64,000 nt of DNA from the NCBI RefSeq assembly GCF_023333585.1, contig NZ_JAIQZN010000008.1:1-64000 (forward strand), given 5' to 3'. Shown in pieces: positions 37,222 through 45,900 of the stretch (the first letter of the stretch is position 1; every line of letters begins with the position of its first letter). Under the pieces are notes generated by a model that had not been told where the DNA came from, searched no databases, and saw only the letters and a list, made by a program, of their open reading frames with translations. This stretch comes from Argonema antarcticum A004/B2 (GTDB lineage Bacteria > Cyanobacteriota > Cyanobacteriia > Cyanobacteriales > Aerosakkonemataceae). Made by a program: the position numbers and the translations under genes.

Positions 37222-37821
37222 ATGTCATACAGCCAATTCACAACACTGGCAGCAGCACTGAATTCTTTCTCTCTCACTGTGAGGGAACAAAGATTCTTTC
37301 CGATGTTAGAGCCTCTCACTGCGTCTGAAGTTTTCCGCAGTTATCTGGATGAGACACTTCCTCTCGCGGCATCAGGTAGTGAAAAGGTTCGTTCGGAAGG
37401 CATTATTTATCCAGTTTTGATCGAAGTCAGGCGCATACTGAACCGACAAATAGCCGTGTTTTCTGGTGAGGAATTTTCCGTAGATGAAACCGTTGGACTC
37501 AACGGCATTGTGGATTTTCTGATTAGCCGATCGCCCATTATCAGCACTATTATGGCTCCGGCGGCGGTGATTGTGGAAGCTAAAAAAGCCGATATCAAGT
37601 CAGGCTACGGACAATGTGTGGCTGAAATGGTGGCTGCCCAACGCTTTAATCAGGCAAAAGCGCAACCCCTCCAGGCGATTTACGGCTGTGTTAGCAATGG
37701 CACTCAATGGCGCTTTATCGAGCTGGTTGACACTACCGTTACCATTGACCTTACCGATTACTCTCTCCCTCCTGTGGAGCCGATTTTGGCTTTTTTGGTT
37801 TGGATGCTCCAACAGCAGTGA
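37222..37821 (+). CDS. PD-(D/E)XK nuclease-like protein
   Basis: About 199 residues from the ATG at 37222; the in-frame TTG at 37198 lies in the heptamer array and is rejected. GIVDFLISRSP then VIVEAKKADIKSGYGQCVAEM matches the D...ExK core of restriction-endonuclease-like folds, similar to type I R-subunit N-terminal domains. There is no methylase or helicase neighbour, so this is probably a stand-alone family of unknown function. Confidence 0.7.
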   Translation: MSYSQFTTLAAALNSFSLTVREQRFFPMLEPLTASEVFRSYLDETLPLAASGSEKVRSEGIIYPVLIEVRRILNRQIAVFSGEEFSVDETVGLNGIVDFLISRSPIISTIMAPAAVIVEAKKADIKSGYGQCVAEMVAAQRFNQAKAQPLQAIYGCVSNGTQWRFIELVDTTVTIDLTDYSLPPVEPILAFLVWMLQQQ

Positions 37822-37943
37822 ATCATGTCCGGTTACATCGGCATTGTCATAGGAATCATTGGTTGAATTTTACCGCAGATGAAGACAGATGAACGCAGAT
37901 ATGAAAAGCGATTTTTTAGCGTTCCGATGCTACCGGACATGAT
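37822..37943. repeat. MITE-like copy D of the dispersed repeat with 20-bp TIRs
   Basis: ATCATGTCCGGTTACATCGG at 37822-37841 is inverted with two mismatches at 37924-37943. The centre holds GCAGATGAAGACAGATGAAC, the reverse of the decamer core of the other copies. Confidence 0.85.
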
Positions 37944-38113
37944 ACAGGGATTGCCGCTGTTATGAGGTACAGAAGTAAGGGCGTTCGCGAAGCGTGCCGG
38001 AGGCATTAGCATTCCGGCAAATAACTTATTGGTTATATGCAGAGGTTAATTACCGGAACGCGAATGCCCCTACACCCTACTTAAAATGTACTCTATTACA
38101 GCGGGATGCTATA

Positions 38114-39901
38114 TCAAACCACAGTAAAATTGGCTGCTGTCAGGGCAGCATTATGAAAGATAGTAATCGTGTTTTCTGCGCTAACCGTTACTACAGAGAA
38201 AAAGCCGCCTCCATCACTTGTACCGCTGCTAGTAATTGCCCCGAAAACACCAGCACCGCTAGTAAAACCAAGTCCAGCGGCTACTTGTACGATGTCATCA
38301 GCTACCCTAAAATCGCCAAAGCGATCTCTGCCAGCATCAAAGATAAATCGATCCCGACCATCACCGCCAAAAAGGTCGTCATCGCCGGGGCCACCTATGA
38401 GCAGATCGTCGCCAGAACCACCTGTTAGCTGATCGTTGTTTCGATCGCCAAAAAGAATATCATTGCCATCTTCCCCAGACAGGATGTCATTATTAGCACC
38501 ACCCCTGAGTAAATCGTTTCCCGCATTTCCCAGTAGGTAGTCGTTACCAGCATTACCGTTGATGACATCAGATACAACCGTGCCAAAGATAGTATCATCA
38601 CCGGAAGTTGATAAAGGTGGCGTTGAACCTTGCGGTTGCAAGTTAGGAATTCGGTAGCCAATATCTGCTAAAAGTGCCAAATCCATCCGTGTCGGCGAAA
38701 TCCGAGTATTGGGGTAAGTTGGGTCCATAAGCACTGGCTGACCATCGCTTAAAACACCATTTCTTATATGACCTAAGTCCTCTTCTAGAGGAATAGGCTG
38801 GCCTCCATTCACAGCCCTGGCATTAAGGCCATTAAACGAAGATCCGGCACCTAATGTTTGAAAAATGGTTGAGGGGCCAATTCCCAAAATATGTCCGATT
38901 TCGTGCAAAACAACGCTGAAAAAATCAGTACTTCCGCCGGGAATATCGTTAGATGTATTGGGTGTGGGATCGAAGAACCAATTTGTTGTTGAATTAAATG
39001 AGAGAGTACCAACAAAAGGCTGAAATTTTGAGCCAGTCAGCCTATTATTGTAGATACTTCCATCTGCATCGTAACCATCGACTACTGATGCTGCTAGAGC
39101 GTCAGTAGCATCACCAAATGGAGTAGGAGCAGCTCCAAGGTAAATTCGCAAATCGTCAATATCAGAAGTTAAAGTAACTTCCTGAAATCCTCCCGTTTGA
39201 GGGTTTGCTATACTAAACTGAGTCCCTCCTGGGACATTTTTAAACTCGTTTTGGATGTAAGATTCCCAGACTCCAGCTGCTGCTTCTAAAACCGCTCTTC
39301 GTGTCGGGTCAGTCAAGAATCTGTTGGTATCAAAACTGTAGTCAAACTCGATATTGAAACTATTAATTGGTACACCAGGTCGGTCTTCTTCCTGACCGTA
39401 GACAATAAAGTGTTCAAATGCAGAAATTTGTCCTCCCGCTACAGCCCCTGCAATATCTGGATTTTGGCTCAGATAAAGGCTGGTATTGAACAGGGGACTG
39501 GGGTCGCGTCCTTCTCTGGCTCCATACTCAAGGAAATGGTCGTAGCTACTGCGAAATGTGCCATTGGTTACAGCTGATGCAATATCTGGATATCGGCTGA
39601 GATAATAACTGCTGCTAAAGAGAGGAATGGGGTCGCGTCCTTCTCTGGCACCATACTGTATGAAATGGTCGTAGGCGCTGCGAAAGATGCCATTGGTTAC
39701 AGCGCCTGCTACATCGGGATACTGGTTTAGGTAATAGTTGCTATTGAATACCTGACTGCTAGCACGGTTTTCTCTAGCACCGGACTGTATGAAATGGTCA
39801 TACCCAGTTGAGATTTCTCCTTTGAGAATTGCGCCGTAAACGTCGAGGTTATTAAGACGATAGAAGTTTTCGTCGAAAAAGGTGTTGATAGGAAGGGTCA
39901 T
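38114..39901 (-). CDS. Secreted RTX-type metalloprotease-like protein
   Basis: 595 residues. Residues 8-175 hold four repeats of the type YYLxQYPDVAxAV...DHFxxYGAREGR. A zincin domain (about 180-425) contains HEIGHILGIG with H333, E334 and H337, but residue 343, where metzincins have the third His/Asp ligand, is Pro. Residues about 430-545 are RTX nonapeptides (GGAGDD-like calcium-binding repeats), and the C-terminus lacks cysteines, fitting type I secretion with no signal peptide. A role as a protease is inferred; the missing ligand leaves activity open. Confidence 0.85.
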   Translation of the reverse strand: MTLPINTFFDENFYRLNNLDVYGAILKGEISTGYDHFIQSGARENRASSQVFNSNYYLNQYPDVAGAVTNGIFRSAYDHFIQYGAREGRDPIPLFSSSYYLSRYPDIASAVTNGTFRSSYDHFLEYGAREGRDPSPLFNTSLYLSQNPDIAGAVAGGQISAFEHFIVYGQEEDRPGVPINSFNIEFDYSFDTNRFLTDPTRRAVLEAAAGVWESYIQNEFKNVPGGTQFSIANPQTGGFQEVTLTSDIDDLRIYLGAAPTPFGDATDALAASVVDGYDADGSIYNNRLTGSKFQPFVGTLSFNSTTNWFFDPTPNTSNDIPGGSTDFFSVVLHEIGHILGIGPSTIFQTLGAGSSFNGLNARAVNGGQPIPLEEDLGHIRNGVLSDGQPVLMDPTYPNTRISPTRMDLALLADIGYRIPNLQPQGSTPPLSTSGDDTIFGTVVSDVINGNAGNDYLLGNAGNDLLRGGANNDILSGEDGNDILFGDRNNDQLTGGSGDDLLIGGPGDDDLFGGDGRDRFIFDAGRDRFGDFRVADDIVQVAAGLGFTSGAGVFGAITSSGTSDGGGFFSVVTVSAENTITIFHNAALTAANFTVV

Positions 39902-39920
39902 AAAGGGGGGCGAGTGTTGA

Positions 39921-39950
39921 GGGGCTAGGGGCTAGGGGCTAGGGGCTAGG
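39921..39950. repeat. STRR, GGGGCTA heptamer (about 4 copies)
   Basis: Short array between the RTX gene start and the lnt stop. Confidence 0.88.
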
Positions 39951-39976
39951 GAAGGAGGGAAGAGGGGAAGCAATTA

Positions 39977-41536
39977 TCAATTATTATTCATCTTTTGAAG
40001 ATGATATTCTACTGCCGGAGTGAGAGCGGCGAGTAGTAACAAAAGCGGTGTTAACCAATCTCCCCAACGGACATATAAAGTCTGACTCTGCTGACGATAA
40101 ATTGTTGCCGCGTGTAGCTCATAAGTGTTAATTCTGGATAACCATTGGGTTTGGCCGTGAGGATCGATAATGGCAGAATAGCCTGTATTTGTAGCTCTTA
40201 CGGCCCAACGTCCGGTTTCGATCGCTCTCATGATATCCTGGGCGTGATGCTGGGCAGCCATAGATGGTCTGTAATGGGCGTCGTTAGAAGCGCTGAGGAT
40301 AAATTCGCCGCCATTGGCCGCTTGACGCCGGAAAAGCTTAGAAAAGGCTGAATCGTAGCATATCCCGACAATAGCGCGACCAAAGGGTGTATCGAATACT
40401 TGATTGAGCTTACCGTGAACTAGGTTCGCGTCTAAAGGGGAAAGCTTTTCAATCAGGCTTCCCAAAAATTCCTCAAAGGGAATGTACTCGCCTAACGGCA
40501 CTAACTTTACCTTATTGTAGCGGCTGAAAATCTTGCCGTCGCCAGTGATGGTAAATAAGCTATTTGTAAGATTGCGACCTTGCTGTCCAAAACCTCCTAC
40601 CCAGGCAATTACGCCTTTTTCCATAACTGCTGAGTAGAAGGAATGAGGAATCTGATTTGGATCTGTCCAGACAAAAGGCAAAGCCGTTTCTGGTATTAAA
40701 ACTGCATCAACTCCTTGGTCGGCTAAGGTGCGATAACCTGTGGTATAGCCTTCAATTGCACGATACCATCCGGCTGAATTAAATTTGATTTTGTTGGGAA
40801 TATTGCCCTGAATTATGCCGACTTTTAATGCTGTTTCTGGTGGCTGATTCAAAGGACGGTTATACAGTGCAAAGCCTATAAGGTGTAAACCTGCTAAGAC
40901 GCTAATTACGATAATTAATTTAGATAAAATTACTCGATCTAAATTATGTTTCTCTTTGCCAATGCCCAATTCAGCAATTAGTCCGTTGACGGCTACAATT
41001 GCTGCTGTGATGGTGTTGGGGCCGGAGATTTGACCGAGGTGCAAAATGGCGAGGTTGTGGGGACTTTGGGTGTAAGAAATAGATGTCCACCACAAAGAAC
41101 CGGAACTGCAAAGAGTTTCTAAACCGCACCACAAAGCTGTGCCAATCAAGATGCGAAATAAACTATTTTTTATGGGAGATTTGGGATTTTCTATTAAATG
41201 AAAAATACCTCTACTAGCAATTGCCCAAAAAACGACTACTGCGGCACCACAAAGGGAAATAAATGTCCAGCATAAGATGGTAATTAGTAAACTTTGCAGC
41301 CAGGGTACTCCCAGCCAATCCATCGGGTGAATGCCTGTTATCCAAAATGTGGCTGTGCTGTAATAACCACTTCCCCAGAGTAAAGGAAAAAGAAAGAATT
41401 TTGATTTTTTTCTTTCATACTTAACAAGTACAATCCAAAGGGGAATTAAGGCAATCCATGCTAGAAGCCAAGCACTTACTGGTGCTGTTGTCAATCCCAT
41501 CAAGATGCCACTAATCAGGGCAATTATTAAGCGCAA
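39977..41536 (-). CDS. lnt: Apolipoprotein N-acyltransferase
   Basis: 519 residues. An N-terminal multi-spanning region (about 1-215, six or so membrane segments) and a nitrilase-like periplasmic domain with the Glu-Lys-Cys catalytic triad: Glu in VLIPETALPF, Lys in NKVKLVPLGEYIPF, Cys in VGICYDSAFSKL. A final membrane helix precedes the C-terminus. Adds the N-acyl chain to lipoproteins at the inner membrane. Confidence 0.95.
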   Translation of the reverse strand: MRLIIALISGILMGLTTAPVSAWLLAWIALIPLWIVLVKYERKKSKFFLFPLLWGSGYYSTATFWITGIHPMDWLGVPWLQSLLITILCWTFISLCGAAVVVFWAIASRGIFHLIENPKSPIKNSLFRILIGTALWCGLETLCSSGSLWWTSISYTQSPHNLAILHLGQISGPNTITAAIVAVNGLIAELGIGKEKHNLDRVILSKLIIVISVLAGLHLIGFALYNRPLNQPPETALKVGIIQGNIPNKIKFNSAGWYRAIEGYTTGYRTLADQGVDAVLIPETALPFVWTDPNQIPHSFYSAVMEKGVIAWVGGFGQQGRNLTNSLFTITGDGKIFSRYNKVKLVPLGEYIPFEEFLGSLIEKLSPLDANLVHGKLNQVFDTPFGRAIVGICYDSAFSKLFRRQAANGGEFILSASNDAHYRPSMAAQHHAQDIMRAIETGRWAVRATNTGYSAIIDPHGQTQWLSRINTYELHAATIYRQQSQTLYVRWGDWLTPLLLLLAALTPAVEYHLQKMNNN

Positions 41537-41584
41537 TTCCGGTTCTCCCGTAGTTGATGCGATCGGTAGAAATTGTCTGTTTTT

Positions 41585-41687
41585 ATCGTTGGTTAAATTT
41601 TTACCACAGATGAAGACGGATGAACACAGATGAACACAGATAAGAATAAGAACACGAATTTTTTAGGCTAGTGATGCTACTTATGAA
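41585..41687. repeat. Dispersed repeat family, copy E (inverted)
   Basis: TTTTTACCACAGATGAAGAC then ATGAACACAGATGAACACAG, the reverse complement of the core at 20648 and 36159, between lnt and gyrA. Confidence 0.88.
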
Positions 41688-41696
41688 GGGCTAATT

Positions 41697-41738
41697 GGTA
41701 AGTTGTTGCGCTTTAGCGCTAAAGCGCAACAACTTACC
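41697..41738. terminator. 42-bp perfect palindrome downstream of gyrA
   Basis: A perfectly self-complementary 42-bp sequence centred on AGCGCT at 41717/41718, extending to GGTAAGTTG and CAACTTACC. It lies 3 bp past the gyrA stop. It could be a strong 3' hairpin or cruciform. Confidence 0.75.
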
Positions 41739-41740
41739 CA

Positions 41741-44347
41741 TTACTCTGCCTCTTCTTCTTCGCCGTTGGTGGGAGGAACTAGGGCGACGGCTGCGATCGC
41801 ATCATCTTCATCCAAACGCTGCACGCGCACTCCCGTAGCCATGCGCGATTGCGGTGAAATCGCATTCACAGCTTGACGGATGATAATGCCTCGGCTGGTG
41901 ACGATCATAAATTCATCATCCTGATTGACGATGTGTAGTGCAGCCAGTCGATCGGAGGTTTTGCGGAACTTGGTAGCGAGTAAACCCATACCCGCCCGAT
42001 TTTGGAGGCGGAACTGAGTCACTGGCACCCGCTTGCCGTATCCTCCTGTGGTAATTACCAGCGCCCAAGGGCCATTCATTTCCGGTTTGAGATTGGAGAT
42101 TTCAGATTCAACTTTGTCTTCTTCATTTTGCAATTCCAAATCTTCAATCTGCAATTCCTCACCGGCATCTGGAGCAGAATCTGGATTGTCTTCTATGTTG
42201 GCAATCACCGATCCCGGCAAAACGTCCATGCTAATGAGTTGATCGCCTTCTCTGAGAGACATCGATCTGACGCCTCGTGTGGCTCTACCCAAAGAACGCA
42301 ATTGATCGTGGTTGGCTCTAAAGTGTATTGCCATACCATGACGCGACCCAATGATAATGCTATCTTCTGCACGAGCGCGTCGCACCCATCGCAGTTGATC
42401 TCCTTCTTCCAGGGAAATGGCGATTAATCCATTGGCTCTAATATTACTAAAAGCTGCCAGTTCTGTCTTTTTGATATAACCGCCGCTGGTTAGCATTACT
42501 AGGTATTCATCGCTGGTAAATTCTGCGACTGGTACGATCGAGGTGATTTTCTCATCTCGCGGAATTGGTAGCATTTGGACGATCGGTACGCCGCGTGCGG
42601 TGCGAGATGCAGTGGGAATTTGATAGGCTCTCAGGCAGTAGACGACGCCGCGATCGCTAAAAAACAGCACGCTGTCGTGATCGCAACAAGTTAAAAAGTG
42701 TTTTACGCCGTCATCTTCTTTCATGCGGTTAGCCGATTTGCCGCGAGTTCCCCGACTTTGGGCTTCAAAGGTGTTGATCGGCATCCGCTTAATGTAACCC
42801 TGTTCGGTTAGCAAAATCAGCGCTTTTTCGTTGGCGATCAAATCGGTGTCTTCGATTTCACCTTCTGCGAGTTCGATCGCTGTCCGCCTGGGGGTGGCAA
42901 AGGTGGTTTTTAGCTGAATCGCTTCGGTTTCAATGATTTCCAGAATCCGCTCGCGCCGCGCCAAAATGTCTTTTAAATCGACAATTTGCACTTGTAATGC
43001 GTCGTGTTCCTGCCGGATTTTCTCTGCTTCTAAAGCTGTCAATCGCCGCAATTGCATTTGCAGAATTGCATCTGCTTGCGCCTCGGAAAGTCCATAGGTT
43101 TCGATCATTTCCAGACGGGCTGTGGGGGCGTCAGCCGCGTGGCGGATCAGTTCGATGATGCGATCGAGGTTTGATAGGGCAATCAGTAACCCTTGCAGCA
43201 GGTGGTCTCTCTCTTCTGCTTTCCGCAGTTCGTGCTGAGTGCGACGGGTGACGCATTCTATGCGGAAATCCAGGAAGACGCTGAGGAATTTCTTGAGACT
43301 CAGCAATTGGGGCTCGCTATTGACTAGGGCGAGCATATTTGCCCCAAAGTTTGCCTGCAAGGGCGTTTGTTTGTAGAGGTTGTTGAGAACGACGCGGGGA
43401 TAAGCATCTCGCTTGAGTTCGATGACGATTCGCATTCCGTCGCGATCGCTCTCATCCCGGATATCGGCAATTCCTTCTAACCGCTTGTCGTTGACCATTT
43501 CGGCGATTTTTTCAATCAAAGCGGCCTTATTGGTTTGGTAAGGCAACTCGGTAATAATAATCGCTTCCCGATCTGGACGGCCTCGATGCTCGATCGTTTC
43601 AATTCTGGCTACACCCCTCATGGTGATGGAACCGCGTCCGGTGGTGTAGGCTTCTTTGATTCCCGATGTTCCCAATATTTGCCCGCCTGTGGGAAAGTCA
43701 GGGCCTGGTATATACCGCATCAATTGGATATCGGTAAGCTCTGGGTCGTGGATCAGCGCCACCAAGCCGTCAATCAGTTCGCCCAGATTGTGGGGCGGGA
43801 TGTTGGTTGCCATGCCTACGGCAATACCGGATGAGCCGTTGAGCAATAGCTGGGGAACTCTTGCTGGTAATACTAGGGGTTCTTGCTGGGAACCGTCGAA
43901 GTTATCGCCAAAATCAACAGTTTCTGCCTCGATATCCCGCAGCATCGCTTCGCTGGTGAGGGATTGCAGGCGGCATTCGGTGTAACGCATTGCCGCTGGT
44001 GGGTCGTTGTCAACGGAACCGAAGTTACCGTGGCCGTTGATCAGGGGCGATCGCATGGAAAAATCCTGCGCCATCCGCACCAAGGCGTCGTACACTGCTG
44101 TGTCACCGTGGGGGTGATATTTACCCAACACTTCTCCTACGACACGGGCGCATTTCCTAAAAGGGCGATCGGGCATCAGTCCCAATTCGTGCATCGCATA
44201 AAGAATGCGACGATGCACAGGTTTCAGACCATCCCTGGCATCTGGGAGTGCCCGACCTACAATTACGCTCATCGCGTATTCTAGGTAAGACCGGGACATT
44301 TCGTCCCCTAAATCCGTGGGGATAATCCGCTCCTGGGAAGTCGTCAT
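41741..44347 (-). CDS. gyrA: DNA gyrase subunit A
   Basis: 868 residues. [39 protein letters not shown] (quinolone-resistance region), [10 protein letters not shown] with the active-site Tyr, and a C-terminal beta-pinwheel with a GyrA-box-like SRGTRGK. It introduces negative supercoils with GyrB. The C-terminal domain carries an acidic insertion of about 35 residues (encoded about 42075-42185), described in the findings. Presence of the GyrA box favours gyrase over ParC. Confidence 0.96.
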   Translation of the reverse strand: MTTSQERIIPTDLGDEMSRSYLEYAMSVIVGRALPDARDGLKPVHRRILYAMHELGLMPDRPFRKCARVVGEVLGKYHPHGDTAVYDALVRMAQDFSMRSPLINGHGNFGSVDNDPPAAMRYTECRLQSLTSEAMLRDIEAETVDFGDNFDGSQQEPLVLPARVPQLLLNGSSGIAVGMATNIPPHNLGELIDGLVALIHDPELTDIQLMRYIPGPDFPTGGQILGTSGIKEAYTTGRGSITMRGVARIETIEHRGRPDREAIIITELPYQTNKAALIEKIAEMVNDKRLEGIADIRDESDRDGMRIVIELKRDAYPRVVLNNLYKQTPLQANFGANMLALVNSEPQLLSLKKFLSVFLDFRIECVTRRTQHELRKAEERDHLLQGLLIALSNLDRIIELIRHAADAPTARLEMIETYGLSEAQADAILQMQLRRLTALEAEKIRQEHDALQVQIVDLKDILARRERILEIIETEAIQLKTTFATPRRTAIELAEGEIEDTDLIANEKALILLTEQGYIKRMPINTFEAQSRGTRGKSANRMKEDDGVKHFLTCCDHDSVLFFSDRGVVYCLRAYQIPTASRTARGVPIVQMLPIPRDEKITSIVPVAEFTSDEYLVMLTSGGYIKKTELAAFSNIRANGLIAISLEEGDQLRWVRRARAEDSIIIGSRHGMAIHFRANHDQLRSLGRATRGVRSMSLREGDQLISMDVLPGSVIANIEDNPDSAPDAGEELQIEDLELQNEEDKVESEISNLKPEMNGPWALVITTGGYGKRVPVTQFRLQNRAGMGLLATKFRKTSDRLAALHIVNQDDEFMIVTSRGIIIRQAVNAISPQSRMATGVRVQRLDEDDAIAAVALVPPTNGEEEEAE

Positions 44348-44523
44348 ACAGTGAAAAACTCCAAAAATGAGAGATTTAAGTCGCTATAATGCAAATAACT
44401 GAGAAATTAGCGACCCTGACTTTAAAGTATTGTCAAATATCATTAAAATTCTATCACATTTTGTCGTTCTTGGCTTTTTCAAGCACTAACGTGAAAATAA
44501 CACTGTCCATATCGTAGAAGGGG

Positions 44524-44717
44524 TTTATCCAACCTCTCTCCAAACAGAGCCTGAAAATGATAAATGCAGACTGTAATGGTGCAGTCAACATCTTAAGAAA
44601 AGTAGCGGCGATTTTGGGGCTATACCTCGAAAAAGTCAGTAGCGGCGTATTGATATCGCCCTTAAGAATCCAACTCTGGATTAATTAAGAATCCCCCGCA
44701 TTTCATGCGTGGGAAGT
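44524..44717 (+). pseudogene. IS200/IS605-family TnpB C-terminal remnant with right-end hairpin
   Basis: KMINADCNGAVNILRKVA is the TnpB C-terminal motif with the last catalytic Asp; the frame ends at TAA 44686-44688. The next bases, ATCCCCCGCATTTCATGCGTGGG, resemble the subterminal hairpin of IS605-type elements. Nothing else of the element is preserved in the 413-bp gap. Confidence 0.75.
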
Positions 44718-44760
44718 ATCAAAAACCTCACTCTCCCATCGGCAGTCTATACTTGCTGCT

Positions 44761-45729
44761 ATGGTGGAAAAAATCCCCAATGCCCAAGTTTTTGTCTACC
44801 CGGTTCGGACTATGCTACCCGTAATTTACTCTGACGAGTTCCTGCTGCACGATACTGGCTCATATCACCCAGAACGTCCACAACGCTTAACTGCAATTGT
44901 AAACGCTTTGCAGGCGGCACACTATGCTGACAAGTTGGAGTGGCAGGTGCCGACGCCGGTAGAGGAAAGATCTGTGATGCCTATGCTGGAAAAGGTTCAC
45001 TCGCGATCGCATATTGAGAGAGTGCAGCGCATAGCGGAAAATGGCGGCGGACTTCTGGATGGGGATACGCCGATTTCTAAGAGTAGTTACGATATCGCAT
45101 TGCTGGCGGTGAGTGCTTGGTTGGATGGGGTCGATCGCGTTCTAGCTACCTCAAACCCAGCTTTTGTGCTGGCACGTCCGCCGGGACATCACGCCGAACG
45201 CGATCGCGGCATGGGGTTTTGTTTATTTTCCAATGCTGCGATCGCAGCTTACTACGCTTTGTCACAACCGGGAATTAAGCGCGTTGCCATCCTAGATTGG
45301 GATGTGCATCATGGTAATGGCACGCAAAATATTGTAGAAAATCATCCACGAATAGCATATTGTTCTTTGCATCAGTCACCTTGCTATCCAGGAACGGGAT
45401 ATGCTGACGAAAGGGGAGAGTACAAAAACGTACTGAATATTCCGATGATACCGGGTAGCGCTGTGGCTGAGTATCGCATGGAGTTTGAATCGCAAGTGAT
45501 GCCGTTTTTATCGAGATTTAAACCAGATTTTTTGATTGTCAGCGCTGGATACGATGCAAATGCTGCCGATCCGTTAGCGAGTATTGAATTGCTACCGCAA
45601 GATTTTGGCTTGTTTACGGATTATTGTTTGCAATTAACTCGGAAAATTTTGTTTGGTTTGGAAGGCGGTTACGATTTGACTGCGCTGGCACAGTCGGTTG
45701 TAGCGACGATCGAACGGTGTTTAATTTAA
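44761..45729 (+). CDS. Histone deacetylase-like amidohydrolase (acetoin-utilization/APAH family)
   Basis: 322 residues, zinc-dependent deacetylase fold. RPPGHHAERDRGMGFCLFSN holds the His-His active site; WDVHHGNGTQ gives the zinc Asp/His; SAGYDANAADPL and FGLEGGYDL (with the Tyr-like region) follow. The true start could be the ATG at 44809 (MLPVIYSDEF), since homologues usually begin there. Substrates may be acetyl-polyamines or proteins. Confidence 0.9.
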   Translation: MVEKIPNAQVFVYPVRTMLPVIYSDEFLLHDTGSYHPERPQRLTAIVNALQAAHYADKLEWQVPTPVEERSVMPMLEKVHSRSHIERVQRIAENGGGLLDGDTPISKSSYDIALLAVSAWLDGVDRVLATSNPAFVLARPPGHHAERDRGMGFCLFSNAAIAAYYALSQPGIKRVAILDWDVHHGNGTQNIVENHPRIAYCSLHQSPCYPGTGYADERGEYKNVLNIPMIPGSAVAEYRMEFESQVMPFLSRFKPDFLIVSAGYDANAADPLASIELLPQDFGLFTDYCLQLTRKILFGLEGGYDLTALAQSVVATIERCLI

Positions 45730-45735
45730 AAATAA

Positions 45736-45768
45736 AGAAACCCGGTTTCTTCGAGAAACCGGGTTTCT
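45736..45768. terminator. AGAAACCCGGTTTCT-family palindrome, copy 3
   Basis: Exact 15-bp arms around TCG, 7 bp after the deacetylase stop. A degenerate single arm, AGAAACCAAGTTTCT, follows at 45853. Confidence 0.75.
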
Positions 45769-45900
45769 GCAACCTTGTTCTCGTGACCAGGTTGAACCCG
45801 ATCGCGAATTCCCGGAGGTTCTACCTCCCAGCCGTGCAAGATCTCAAGCTAAAGAAACCAAGTTTCTACAAGCCATAACTTCTTACTAAGGTAAAAAATA

